A stretch of DNA of 64,000 bases from Candidatus Pantoea soli (lineage in GTDB: Bacteria; Pseudomonadota; Gammaproteobacteria; Enterobacterales; Enterobacteriaceae). The stretch lies in assembly GCF_007833795.1 (NCBI RefSeq), contig NZ_CP032702.1, positions 1,736,001 through 1,800,000 of the forward strand, in the 5' to 3' direction. Below the pieces are notes generated by a model that saw nothing but the letters and a program-made list of their open reading frames with translations, made no database searches and was not told the DNA's origin. The translations under genes were made by a program, and so were the position numbers. Of the stretch, positions 42,361-50,913 are shown one piece after another. Numbering within the stretch: position 1 is the first letter of the stretch; every line of letters begins with the position of its first letter.

Positions 42361-43008
42361 ATGACCATCGCCTGTCTGCATACTGCTGCCAGCAATATCG
42401 CCCTTTTTGACGCGGCCGCTGCGGCCTGCGGTGCACGCAGCAGCGCGCTCAGCCACCTGGTGATGCCACACTGGCTGGAAGAGGCTGAGCAGAGCGGTGG
42501 CATGACGTCGCAGCAGCAACAGCGGCTGGCGCAGTGGCTGCGCACGCTGCTGCCATGGTTTGACGCGATCCTGATCACCTGTTCAACGCTGGGTGCCGTG
42601 GCGGATGATTTTCCGGCCGGCCCAGCCGGCTGCCCGGTTTACCGGACGGATCGCATGCTGGCGCAGGCGGTACACCAGTTGCAGGGCAGGACGCAGGTGC
42701 TGTGCGCGGCAGAATCCACGCTGGCGAGCACGCGACGACTGTTCTGTCCGCCTGCGCTGCCGCTCGCATCGCAGCCCGCAGTGCAGCTGATCCCGGGGGC
42801 CTGGGCCGCCTTCAAAGCCGGCCGGCAGGATGAATATCATGTGCTGATTGCCGCTGCGGTGCGTGAGGCGCGGCAGCAGGGCGCAGACCACGTCGCGCTG
42901 GCTCAGGTATCCATGGCCGCGGCCCTGCCGCATATCGATGCGGCCAGCCAGCCGCTGACCATCCCGCGGCTGGCGCTGGCGCAGGTATTCGCACAGCGTC
43001 CGCGCTGA
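42361..43008 (+). CDS. Aspartate/glutamate racemase-superfamily protein
   Basis: A 215-aa protein of the Asp/Glu/hydantoin racemase superfamily. The first catalytic Cys is present in ILITCSTLGAVAD, but the second is missing: the matching C-terminal segment reads VALAQVSMAAALPH. One-Cys members are known among decarboxylases and isomerases such as arylmalonate decarboxylase, so racemase activity is doubtful. The ATG follows AAAGGGAAGAAACACC. It is divergent from the kinase-like gene and apparently monocistronic. Confidence 0.65.
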   Translation: MTIACLHTAASNIALFDAAAAACGARSSALSHLVMPHWLEEAEQSGGMTSQQQQRLAQWLRTLLPWFDAILITCSTLGAVADDFPAGPAGCPVYRTDRMLAQAVHQLQGRTQVLCAAESTLASTRRLFCPPALPLASQPAVQLIPGAWAAFKAGRQDEYHVLIAAAVREARQQGADHVALAQVSMAAALPHIDAASQPLTIPRLALAQVFAQRPR

Positions 43009-43194
43009 CGCGGCGGTTGCCCCACGCGCGCCCCGCAGCCGTGCTGCGCCTGGCAGGTATGCTAAGCTGCAGCGCGCAATCGGGCCGCCTGCACTCCTTC
43101 AAATATCCTGATTTAACCGGACAAATTCCCCCTCTGGTACGGATGCAGCCAGCCTCTATCATGGACAGCACACCCTGATAATGAGGCCACGGAA

Positions 43195-43899
43195 ATGAAC
43201 CTGATTAAAGCGCAGCGTGACCAGCTGTTTGAGTACGGCCCGTTTACTGTCCGGCGTCAGCGGCCGGGTGAAGCCCTGGGTCCGCTGGCGATCGTTGACC
43301 AGATGACGCTGAAAACCGGGGCAACGATCCCGCTGCAGCAGCATCAGGACGATGAGATTTTCAGCTATGTGTGGCGTGGCTCTGTGCGGCACGAACAGGA
43401 AAATGGCGCAGAGATCATGCTGAACAGCAAACGCATGCTGGTGGTCAGCGCCGGCGATGGCGTGCGGTATGCGGAATCTGCGCCGCTGATCGAAACCGCC
43501 CTGCTGCAGGCCTATATCCGGCCACAGCACAGCGGCGGCGCGGCCGCTGTGCACAGCTGGCACCGTGCAGAGGGCGTGGCACCTGACCACTGGACGCTGC
43601 TGGCCGGACCGCAGGCCAGTGCGGCCCCGCTGACGCTGCGTCAGCAGGTCTGCATCTATGATGTGAAACTGACGCGCGGTGCGCAGCTCAGCGTTCCGCA
43701 CCTGCCGGGCTATGCCAGCTGGCTGACCGTGCTGGAAGGCGTAGTGCGCAGTGGCGAGCTGCGTGCGCAGGCGGGCGATGCACTCTGCGACAGCGCCGCA
43801 TTGCCGCCGGTCAGTGGCGAACGTGATGCCACCCTGGTGCTGTTTCTGGTCCGGCAGGATGCGCCTGCGGTCATGAGCGGCACCGTCAGCGGCAGCTGA
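43195..43899 (+). CDS. Pirin-family bicupin protein
   Basis: A 234-aa two-domain cupin of the pirin family. The N-terminal segment LGPLAIVDQMTLKTGATIPL and the metal-region QQHQDDEIFSYVWRGSVRHEQ fit, although the usual HPHxGFET motif is altered. Some pirins are quercetin 2,3-dioxygenases; others are redox or stress sensors. The start ATG follows ATGAGGCCACGGAA. No operon partner is evident and function is uncertain. Confidence 0.72.
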   Translation: MNLIKAQRDQLFEYGPFTVRRQRPGEALGPLAIVDQMTLKTGATIPLQQHQDDEIFSYVWRGSVRHEQENGAEIMLNSKRMLVVSAGDGVRYAESAPLIETALLQAYIRPQHSGGAAAVHSWHRAEGVAPDHWTLLAGPQASAAPLTLRQQVCIYDVKLTRGAQLSVPHLPGYASWLTVLEGVVRSGELRAQAGDALCDSAALPPVSGERDATLVLFLVRQDAPAVMSGTVSGS

Positions 43900-43943
43900 C
43901 GCAGCGCAGGCCGTCGCCGGACAACCGCGGCGGCCAGAGGCGG

Positions 43944-44405
43944 CTACCTGGCGTGGGCAACCTGTTCGTAGTAGCCGATTTTCTCGACTTTGGCGGTGGA
44001 ACCGCCGCCTTCAAACTCGGCCGCCAGCCAGGCATTGACGATGTTTTTAGCCAGCTCCGGGCCGATCACGCGCGATCCCAACGTCATAATCTGGGCATTA
44101 TTGCTTTTGCGCGCCCGCTCAGCCGAGAACGTGTCATGGCACTGTGCGGCACGCACGCCTGCCACTTTATTCGCCACAATCGCCACGCCAATACCGGTGC
44201 CGCAGAGCAGGATGCCGCGCGCAAACTGCTGCTGCTGAATGGCGGTCGCTAGCGCAAAAGCGACATCCGGATACATCGGACGCGCGTCCTGGGCATCATT
44301 ACTGAAATCCGTCACCTGGTAACCTTGCTGTTCCAGCAGGGTTTTAATCGTATTCTTCAGATCAATCGCCGCATCATCGGCGCCAATCGCAATCGTCTTC
44401 ATCAT
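43944..44405 (-). CDS. RpiB/EryI-type sugar-phosphate isomerase
   Basis: A 153-aa isomerase with the RpiB core GILLCGTGIGVAIVANKVAG and HDTFSAERARKSNNAQIM. Besides ribose-5-phosphate isomerase B, the family includes D-erythrulose-4-phosphate isomerase (EryI/DerI), which works with a TpiA-like partner in erythritol catabolism. Such a TpiA-like gene and a SorC regulator lie directly opposite, favouring the tetrose role. Of three consecutive possible starts (44408, 44405, 44402), 44405 has the best spacing to GGAG. Confidence 0.8.
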   Translation of the reverse strand: MMKTIAIGADDAAIDLKNTIKTLLEQQGYQVTDFSNDAQDARPMYPDVAFALATAIQQQQFARGILLCGTGIGVAIVANKVAGVRAAQCHDTFSAERARKSNNAQIMTLGSRVIGPELAKNIVNAWLAAEFEGGGSTAKVEKIGYYEQVAHAR

Positions 44406-44458
44406 CACGCTCCGGCAGGACAGGGGTCAGCCGCCTGTTCATCTGTGCAACAGGCGAT

Positions 44459-44519
44459 AATATGTTCAATTGCAGCCTGCCATACTTTTAATCATATGTT
44501 CAAGTGGCGTTCATATGAA
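44459..44519. promoter_or_regulatory. Cluster of TATGTTCA-like motifs, probable SorC operators
   Basis: ATATGTTCAA at 44459-44468, CATATGTTCAA at 44493-44503 and the perfect palindrome TTCATATGAA at 44510-44519 lie in the divergent region between the RpiB- and TpiA-like genes. A further pair occurs at 44680-44705 (TTATTCATATATTGTTCATT). The shared core TTCA/TGAA in repeated copies suggests binding sites for the SorC-type regulator encoded at 45682. Confidence 0.55.
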
Positions 44520-44532
44520 ATAGGTTACGCAG

Positions 44533-44548
44533 CGTGACTGCTGTCACG
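44533..44548 (+). promoter_or_regulatory. CRP-like palindrome in the divergent region
   Basis: CGTGACTGCTGTCACG has GTGA-N6-TCAC with C/G in place of the outer T/A of the CRP consensus. It lies between the two isomerase genes, so it could activate either. The near-perfect symmetry is visible; assignment to CRP is inference. Confidence 0.5.
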
Positions 44549-44816
44549 GTTTATCGCGGGCAGGTGCCTGATGACCTCGTCAGTAGCAGGTAAGCAGGGC
44601 GGTAAAGGCAGGCAACCTGGGCCGGATTTGCGTTTTGCGCCCGATCACAGATTAACGATCCGGCGATAACCGCTGCTCAATTATTCATATATTGTTCATT
44701 TGTATAGCGGCAGGTTCGCGGTTGCGCCCGGTGCAAAGCAACAGGCACACTCAATAGTGCGGAGATTGCCGGCCCGCGGCGAAGCCGTTCTGTTTCTCAC
44801 AGCAAGGAGCCTCATT

Positions 44817-45593
44817 ATGTCCCAGCCAACAATCTGGCTTGGCGTCAGTCTGAAGATGTACTTCGGTTATCAGCAAACGCTGGCATGGTGTCATGACGTG
44901 GCCCGTCTGGCGCAGCATCCGGCGATTGAAAACGGCGAGGTCGGGCTGTTTATTCTGCCGGCCTTTCCGGCCATACCCGCCGTGGCGGAGATTTTCCGCT
45001 CTACGCCGGTACGCTTTGGCGCGCAGAATGTGTGTCAGGCGGAAAACGGCGCCTGGACCGGTGAAGTCAGCGCCAGCATGCTGCAGGAGCTGGGCTGCAC
45101 GCTGGCTGAAATAGGGCATGCCGAGCGTCGCCGTCACTTTCATGAAGATCAGCCGCAGATTGCGGCCAAGGTGGCTCAGGCGCTGCGCAAGGGGCTGACG
45201 CCCGTGCTGTGCATGGGTGAAGCGCAGCAGGGTACGCCAGCGCAGGCGATGGCGCTGTGTAAGCAGCAGCTGGGCGAAGCGCTGACTGCCGCGCAGCAAC
45301 AGGGACTGCAGGGTGAGGTGTTGTTAGCCTATGAACCACAGTGGGCAATTGGCGCGCCACAACCGGCACCGGACGACTATATCCGCACCGTCTGCGCCGG
45401 GCTGCAGCAGCTGCCGCTGCCCGCCGGCTTCTCACTGCGCGTGATATACGGCGGCAGCGCCGGGCCGGGCCTGATCCAGCGGCTGGGTGCTGACGTGGAT
45501 GGCCTGTTCCTTGGCCGCTTTGCCCACGATCCGCAGGCGCTGGAATGCATCATAGCGGAAGCCAGTGCGCAGATCGCGGCGCGGCCGGTCTGA
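44817..45593 (+). CDS. Triose-phosphate isomerase-like protein (TpiA2/EryH type)
   Basis: A 258-aa TIM-barrel isomerase. Catalytic residues are conserved in outline: Lys in VSLKMYFGY, His in EIGHAERRRHF (usual GHSERR with Ser to Ala) and Glu in AYEPQWAIGAP. The divergence from housekeeping TpiA fits L-erythrulose-1-phosphate isomerase (EryH/LerI). Together with the opposed RpiB-like gene it would convert L-erythrulose-1-phosphate through D-erythrulose-4-phosphate to D-erythrose-4-phosphate. ATG 44817 follows AAGGAGCC and is chosen over a longer upstream frame. Confidence 0.8.
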   Translation: MSQPTIWLGVSLKMYFGYQQTLAWCHDVARLAQHPAIENGEVGLFILPAFPAIPAVAEIFRSTPVRFGAQNVCQAENGAWTGEVSASMLQELGCTLAEIGHAERRRHFHEDQPQIAAKVAQALRKGLTPVLCMGEAQQGTPAQAMALCKQQLGEALTAAQQQGLQGEVLLAYEPQWAIGAPQPAPDDYIRTVCAGLQQLPLPAGFSLRVIYGGSAGPGLIQRLGADVDGLFLGRFAHDPQALECIIAEASAQIAARPV

Positions 45594-45681
45594 GACGCCG
45601 CGCGGCTGTGTGGCGAAGCGAGCGGTATCAATGCTATAACTCCCTGCTTACGTTCTCAGCTGCGCACAGGACAGGTAACGG

Positions 45682-46647
45682 ATGGACAAACACACGCTTT
45701 CTCAGGAAGCCGGACTGCTGACAGAAATTGCGGTGGCCTATTATCAGGACGAAATCACCCAGGAGGAGATTGCGCGTAAATTTGGCATTTCCCGCATTAA
45801 GGTGGGCAGGCTGCTGAAGCGCGCGCGCGAAGAGGGGATTGTGGAAATCACCGTGCGTTACCATCCGGTGTTCAGTACCCGGCTGGAGCAGCAGCTGCAG
45901 ACGCGCTTTCCGCACCTGCAGCGCGCGCTGATTGCGCTGGATTCCGCCGACAGCGACGAGCAGCGCCGTCAGGTGGCAGCGCTGGTGTCCGCGCATCTGG
46001 CGCAGTCGCTGAAGGACAACGCCATTGTGGCGGTGGGCCAGGGGCGCAATGTGGCGGCGGTGGCCGATCATCCCGGCCAGGTGCCAACGCGCAACTGCCT
46101 GTTTATCAGTGGCATTGGCGGCACGCACCGTCCCGGTGATGCCATCAATGCTGACCACATCAGCCGTCGGCTGGCAAAGAAGTTTGGCGGCATCAGCGAA
46201 ACCCTTTATGCCCCGGCTTACGTTGAGAACCGCGCGCTGCGCGATGCGTTTATGCAGAATGGCACCATAAAAGAGACGCTGGACCGGGCGCGTAAAGCGG
46301 ATGTGGCGCTGGTCGGCATCGGCGATATGAATGAGAACAGCTACATGGTCAAGCTGGGCTGGTTTACGCCGCATGAAATCATTGACGCCAGCGTGCATCA
46401 GGGCGTAACCGGTGATATTGCCGGTTACGACTTCTTCAACGCGCAGGGGCAGCCGGTGGATACCGTCATGAATGACCGCGTCATCGGCCTGAGCATTGAA
46501 GAACTGCGCAAAATTCCCTGCGTGATTGCCATTGCCGCCGAGAATACCAAAGCGATGGCGATTCTCGGCGCGCTGCGCACCGGGGCGATTGATATCATCG
46601 CCACTTCGGCCACCAATATCCGTACCATTCTCAGCCTGGCGCAGTAA
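45682..46647 (+). CDS. SorC/DeoR-type sugar-binding transcriptional regulator
   Basis: A 321-aa regulator with an N-terminal helix-turn-helix (TQEEIARKFGISRIKVGRLL, about residues 25-45) and a C-terminal sugar-phosphate-binding domain, as in SorC, EryD and DalR. It lies 88 bp downstream of the TpiA-like gene on the same strand, and probably controls both isomerase genes through the TTCAT-type repeats at 44459-44705. Its ligand is likely a tetrose or pentose phosphate. A Pho-box-like array follows it and starts an independent operon. Confidence 0.85.
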   Translation: MDKHTLSQEAGLLTEIAVAYYQDEITQEEIARKFGISRIKVGRLLKRAREEGIVEITVRYHPVFSTRLEQQLQTRFPHLQRALIALDSADSDEQRRQVAALVSAHLAQSLKDNAIVAVGQGRNVAAVADHPGQVPTRNCLFISGIGGTHRPGDAINADHISRRLAKKFGGISETLYAPAYVENRALRDAFMQNGTIKETLDRARKADVALVGIGDMNENSYMVKLGWFTPHEIIDASVHQGVTGDIAGYDFFNAQGQPVDTVMNDRVIGLSIEELRKIPCVIAIAAENTKAMAILGALRTGAIDIIATSATNIRTILSLAQ

Positions 46648-46669
46648 GCGGTGGGCTGCCCGGCAGCGG

Positions 46670-46725
46670 GTGTCACCCGACCGTCACGCCAGCGACATAA
46701 ATCGTTCATCCGGCTCAGCTAGCTT
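46670..46725 (+). promoter_or_regulatory. Pho-box-like array and promoter of the ABC operon
   Basis: Four consecutive 11-bp units begin at 46670, 46681, 46692 and 46703: GTGTCAC, CCGTCAC, GCGACAT and CGTTCAT, each followed by 4 bp. PhoB sites are tandem 11-bp units of CTGTCAT-N4; the units match at 4-5 of 7 positions with exact phase. A -10-like TAGCTT at 46720-46725 lies 7 bp after the last unit, as in PhoB-activated promoters. This suggests induction by phosphate starvation, like ugp in E. coli. Confidence 0.6.
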
Positions 46726-46756
46726 ACCGCCATTCTGCTATCAGGACTGCGGACCC

Positions 46757-47860
46757 ATGAGCCACCTTGCGCTGCAACACATTACGAAAGCCTGGGGCGA
46801 CAACGTTGCCCTCAGCGACATCAGCTTTAGCGTGGCAGAGGGCAGCTTTGTCGCGCTGCTGGGGCCATCCGGCTGCGGTAAATCGACCCTGTTACGTACC
46901 ATTGCCGGGCTGGAAAATGCCGACAGCGGCACGGTGCATTTCCGCCAGCGTGATATCACCCGGCTGCCGCCGTCCCAGCGCGCGCTCTCTATGGTGTTTC
47001 AGTCCTATGCGCTGTTTCCGCACCTTAGCGTGCGGGAAAACCTGCTGTTTGGCCTGCGCGCGCGCGGTGAGGATAAAACGCAGTTTGCCGCCCGGCTTGC
47101 GCGGGTCAGTGAGCTGATGGCGCTGACGCCGCTGCTGGATCGGCTGCCGGCGCAGCTCTCCGGCGGACAGCAGCAGCGCGTGGCGCTGGGCAGGGCGGTG
47201 ATCGCCAATCACACCCTGTGCCTGATGGATGAACCACTGTCCAACCTGGATGCCAGGCTGCGCCAGAGCATGCGGCGTGAGATCCGCGCGCTGCAACAGC
47301 AGCTCGGTCTGACGCTGCTGTACGTTACCCACGATCAGACCGAGGCGATGAGCATGGCCGACCGCATTATTTTGCTGCGTGACGGCCAGATTGAACAGCA
47401 CGGCACGCCGGACGAACTCTACAACCAGCCCGCCAGCCTGTTTGTTGCGCAGTTCATCGGCGCGCCGCCGATGAACATTCTGCCGCTGCACAGCAAAGGA
47501 TCGCATCACTATCTCAGCCACCTCAGCACGCCGGTGGTGAGGGACTGCGACGAGCCCGCGCTCAGCCTCGGTCTGCGCGCGGAAGATATCCGTATTACCG
47601 CCCCTGACAACGCCGCGCTCAGCGCCCGCGTCATCAGCCATGAATACATGGGTGCCGAGACGCTGCTGCTGTGTCAGCTGGCGGGCGTTCAGGAGCCGGT
47701 CACGGTCAGGGTTGCCGGCCTGCAGCCGGTCAGCGCGGGCAGCCAGCTGGGGCTGCAGTGGCCCGCCGCCAGGCAATATCTGTTCGCGACCCACAGCGGC
47801 AAACGCTGCGTGACTGCCGAACAACAGCTGTTTATGGGTGAGAAAAAAGTCGCTGTTTAA
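46757..47860 (+). CDS. ABC importer ATP-binding protein (UgpC/MalK type)
   Basis: A 367-aa ATPase with Walker A GPSGCGKST, Q-loop, signature LSGGQQQR, Walker B CLMDEP and a C-terminal TOBE/regulatory domain of the kind found in MalK and UgpC. It energises import by the two permeases downstream. ATG 46757 gives the standard N-terminus; the longer frame from 46526 overlaps the regulator and is not expected. It is the first gene of the ABC operon, unlike ugp in E. coli where the ATPase gene is near the end. Confidence 0.88.
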   Translation: MSHLALQHITKAWGDNVALSDISFSVAEGSFVALLGPSGCGKSTLLRTIAGLENADSGTVHFRQRDITRLPPSQRALSMVFQSYALFPHLSVRENLLFGLRARGEDKTQFAARLARVSELMALTPLLDRLPAQLSGGQQQRVALGRAVIANHTLCLMDEPLSNLDARLRQSMRREIRALQQQLGLTLLYVTHDQTEAMSMADRIILLRDGQIEQHGTPDELYNQPASLFVAQFIGAPPMNILPLHSKGSHHYLSHLSTPVVRDCDEPALSLGLRAEDIRITAPDNAALSARVISHEYMGAETLLLCQLAGVQEPVTVRVAGLQPVSAGSQLGLQWPAARQYLFATHSGKRCVTAEQQLFMGEKKVAV

Positions 47861-47887
47861 TTGCCACTCTTCGCTTAAGGGAAAATC

Positions 47888-49165
47888 ATGACCGCAATTC
47901 GTTACTCACGTCTGGCCGGTGCATTAATGCTGTGCGCGGCGTCCGCTGCGCTGGCTGCTGAACCGGTGCAGCTGCAGATGTACTATCCGATTGCCGTGGG
48001 CGGCAAAGTCAGCCATACCGTGGATGCGCTGGTGGCCGATTTTGAGAAAGTACATCCGGAGATCGCTATCCAGCCGGTCTATACCGGCGATTACGCCACC
48101 ACGGTGACCAAAGCGCTGACGGCGTTTCGCGGCGGTAACGCCCCCCAGCTGGCGGTGATCGGGGACATTGAAGCCTATTCGCTGATCGATGCGGACGCGA
48201 TTGTGGCAGCCAGCGATCTGGCCACCGGCGATGAGGGGAAACAGTGGCTCGACAGTTTTTACCCGGCGTTTCTGCGCCGCATTGATGGCAAAGTGTGGGG
48301 CGTGCCGTTTCAGCGTTCAACCGTGGTGATGTACTGGAACAAACAGGCGTTTGCCCGCGCCGGACTGGATGCCGATACGCCGCCGGCAAACTGGCAGCAG
48401 GTGGTAGATTTTGCTAAAAAACTCACGCTGAAAGACGCCAGCGGCGTCAGCCAGTGGGGCATTGAAATTCCCTCCACGCCAAACGGCTACTGGAATTTTC
48501 AGGGGCTGTCCGCCACCAACGGCGGACGGCTCGACAACGGCAAAGGCACGGCGGTGTACTTCGATACCCCCGGCAACGTTGCGACGCTGCAGTGGCTGAC
48601 CGATCTCGGTGAGAAAGCGGCAGTTTCACCTAAAGGTGCCATCGCCTGGGCCACCACGCCGCAGGATTTCATCAGCGGCAAAACCGCCATGATGGTGACC
48701 ACCACCGGCAACCTGACCAACGTACGCGACAACGCGAAATTCCCGTTTGGCGTGGCGATGCTGCCGGAGAAAACCCAGCGCGGCAGCCCGACCGGCGGCG
48801 GCAACCTGTATATTTTTAAAAGCGCCACGCCGGCGCAGCAGCAGGCCGCGATGCGCTTTATCCGCTGGGTCACGGCCCCGGAGCAGGCGGCGCGCTGGAG
48901 CATTGCCACCGGCTATGTGGCCACCTCCCCGGCGGCGTGGGAAACGCCAGCAATGAAAACCTATGTGCAGGCCGTGCCGCAGGCGCTGGTGGCGCGTGAA
49001 CAGCTGAAATACGCCCAGCCGGAGCTCTCTACCTACAACAGCGTGCAGATCCAGGACGCGCTCAATCATGCGGTGGAAGCGGCCGTAACGCTGCGCAAAA
49101 CGCCGGCGGAGGCGCTGGCCGAGGCACAGAAGCAGGCCGACCGGCTGCTGAAAAACTATCAGTAA
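47888..49165 (+). CDS. ABC importer periplasmic binding protein (UgpB type)
   Basis: A 425-aa periplasmic binding protein with a signal peptide (1 to about 24, ALAAE) and the class D (carbohydrate/glycerol-3-phosphate) fold. GNAPQLAVIGDIEAYSL and the YTGDYATTVTKALTAFRGG segment resemble UgpB, which binds sn-glycerol-3-phosphate and its diesters. TTAAGGGAAAATC precedes the start. The ligand is unknown; the Pho-box array and the downstream diphosphatase suggest an organic phosphate. Confidence 0.87.
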   Translation: MTAIRYSRLAGALMLCAASAALAAEPVQLQMYYPIAVGGKVSHTVDALVADFEKVHPEIAIQPVYTGDYATTVTKALTAFRGGNAPQLAVIGDIEAYSLIDADAIVAASDLATGDEGKQWLDSFYPAFLRRIDGKVWGVPFQRSTVVMYWNKQAFARAGLDADTPPANWQQVVDFAKKLTLKDASGVSQWGIEIPSTPNGYWNFQGLSATNGGRLDNGKGTAVYFDTPGNVATLQWLTDLGEKAAVSPKGAIAWATTPQDFISGKTAMMVTTTGNLTNVRDNAKFPFGVAMLPEKTQRGSPTGGGNLYIFKSATPAQQQAAMRFIRWVTAPEQAARWSIATGYVATSPAAWETPAMKTYVQAVPQALVAREQLKYAQPELSTYNSVQIQDALNHAVEAAVTLRKTPAEALAEAQKQADRLLKNYQ

Positions 49166-49175
49166 CGGTGGCGCG

Positions 49176-50087
49176 ATGAGCACACTCACTGACAGCGTGA
49201 CGCCTTACCGGCCGCGATACTGGTCGCTGCAGCTCTCCGGCTATCTGCTGATCCTGCCGGCGCTGAGCTTTCTGCTGCTGTTTACCCATTATCCGGCCGT
49301 CGCCACGCTGTGGCAGAGCCTGTTCAGCGCCGCGCGTAACCATCATCCGGCCCGGTTTGTCGGGCTGGAGAACTACCGGGCGCTGCTGAATGACGATATT
49401 TTCCTGCGCTCACTGCAAAACAACCTGCTGTATGCGGCGATCACCATTCCGCTGGCGGTTGCGCTGGCGCTGCTGATGGCGCTGGCGGTGAACCGGCGTC
49501 TGCGCGGTAACGGCCTGGTGCGCGCGGCGTTCTTTCTTCCTTCACTGCTGCCGATGATCGCCATCGCCAATCTGTGGCTGTTTTTCTACACGCCACAGCT
49601 CGGCCTGCTGAATCAGCTGCTGGCGTGGTTTTCACTGCCTGCGGTGAACTGGCTGGGGGATCCGGCCACCGCGCTGGGGTGTCTGATGGTGGTCTCCGTC
49701 TGGCGCGAGGCGGGCTTCTTTATGATCTTTTACCTTGCTGCGCTGCAGCAGATCGATCCGCGCCTGGCGGAGGCAGCGGCGATCGAGGGCGCGTCACGCC
49801 GCTACTTTTTCCGGCGCGTGCAGTGGCCGCTGCTGATGCCCACCACGCTGTTTGTGCTGATCAACGCCTCAATGAATGCGTTTCGCATTGTCGATCAGGT
49901 GATCGCCATGACCAGCGGCGGGCCGGATAACAGCAGCAGCCTGCTGCTGTTTTACATTTACCGCACCGCGTTCAGCTTCTGGGACAGGCCCGCCGCTGCG
50001 GCCATGACCGGCTTGCTGCTGCTATTGCTGGCGGCGATTGCGCTTCTTAAATTCCGCCTGCTGGATAAGCGAGCACACTACCAATGA
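49176..50087 (+). CDS. ABC importer permease (UgpA type)
   Basis: A 303-aa inner-membrane permease with six hydrophobic segments. The EAA loop that docks the ATPase reads EAAAIEGASRRYFFRRVQWP. It begins 10 bp after the binding-protein gene and overlaps the second permease gene by 4 nt, so the importer is made as a unit. Confidence 0.9.
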   Translation: MSTLTDSVTPYRPRYWSLQLSGYLLILPALSFLLLFTHYPAVATLWQSLFSAARNHHPARFVGLENYRALLNDDIFLRSLQNNLLYAAITIPLAVALALLMALAVNRRLRGNGLVRAAFFLPSLLPMIAIANLWLFFYTPQLGLLNQLLAWFSLPAVNWLGDPATALGCLMVVSVWREAGFFMIFYLAALQQIDPRLAEAAAIEGASRRYFFRRVQWPLLMPTTLFVLINASMNAFRIVDQVIAMTSGGPDNSSSLLLFYIYRTAFSFWDRPAAAAMTGLLLLLLAAIALLKFRLLDKRAHYQ

Positions 50088-50902
50088 AACCTGCGTTTTC
50101 TGCTGGCCGTCTGACACTGACGCTGCTGACCTGGCTGGCGGCGCTGCTGTGGTGCCTGCCGGTGCTGGTGGCGCTGTGGGTGGCGATTCACCCGGTTTCG
50201 GCTCAGGCCGGCTTTTCGCTGCTGGCTCCGCTGACGCTGGCCAACTTTGTCACCGCCTGGCAGGCCGCCCCTTTTGGTCGCTATTTTCTCAACACCACGC
50301 TGCTGGTGCTGATGATTGTGGTGGTACAGCTGGTGCTGGCAACGCTAGCGGCCTATGCGCTGGTGCGTTTCCGGCTGAAATTTTCCGGCGCGATTTTTGC
50401 GCTGATCCTGCTGCAGCTGATGATCAGCCCGGATGTGCTGATTCTGAACAACTACACCACTATTGGCGCGCTCGGGCTGCGCGACACGCTGACCGGCATT
50501 GCGTTGCCCTATTTTGCCTCGGCCTTTGCCATCTTCCTGCTGCGTCAGACTTTCAAAAGTATTCCACTGGTGCTGGAGGAGGCGGCCATTGTCGAAGGCG
50601 CCAGCCGCTTTTTCATCCTGCGTACGATCTATATGCCGCTGGCAAAACCGGTTTATGTCGCCTTCGCGCTGGTGTCGATCAGCTTTCACTGGAATGACTT
50701 TCTCTGGCCGCTGGTCATTACCGATTCGGTGCAGGTGCGACCGCTGACCGTCGGCCTGCAGCTATTTTCCGCGCCGGAGCAGGGCGTTCAGTGGGCGCTG
50801 ATCAGCGCCGCGACGCTGATCACCACGTTACCGCTGCTGCTGCTGTTTCTGCTGTTTCAGCGCCAGTTTATTCAGTCTTTTATGCGTGCCGGTATTCGCT
50901 AA
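50084..50902 (+). CDS. ABC importer permease (UgpE type)
   Basis: A 272-aa inner-membrane permease with six segments and the EAA loop EEAAIVEGASRFFILRTIYM. It pairs with the preceding permease. The gene ends 11 bp before the metallophosphatase gene, whose GTG start uses the AAGGAGA directly after this stop. Confidence 0.9.
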   Translation: MKPAFSAGRLTLTLLTWLAALLWCLPVLVALWVAIHPVSAQAGFSLLAPLTLANFVTAWQAAPFGRYFLNTTLLVLMIVVVQLVLATLAAYALVRFRLKFSGAIFALILLQLMISPDVLILNNYTTIGALGLRDTLTGIALPYFASAFAIFLLRQTFKSIPLVLEEAAIVEGASRFFILRTIYMPLAKPVYVAFALVSISFHWNDFLWPLVITDSVQVRPLTVGLQLFSAPEQGVQWALISAATLITTLPLLLLFLLFQRQFIQSFMRAGIR

Positions 50903-50913
50903 GGAGAGCCCCC

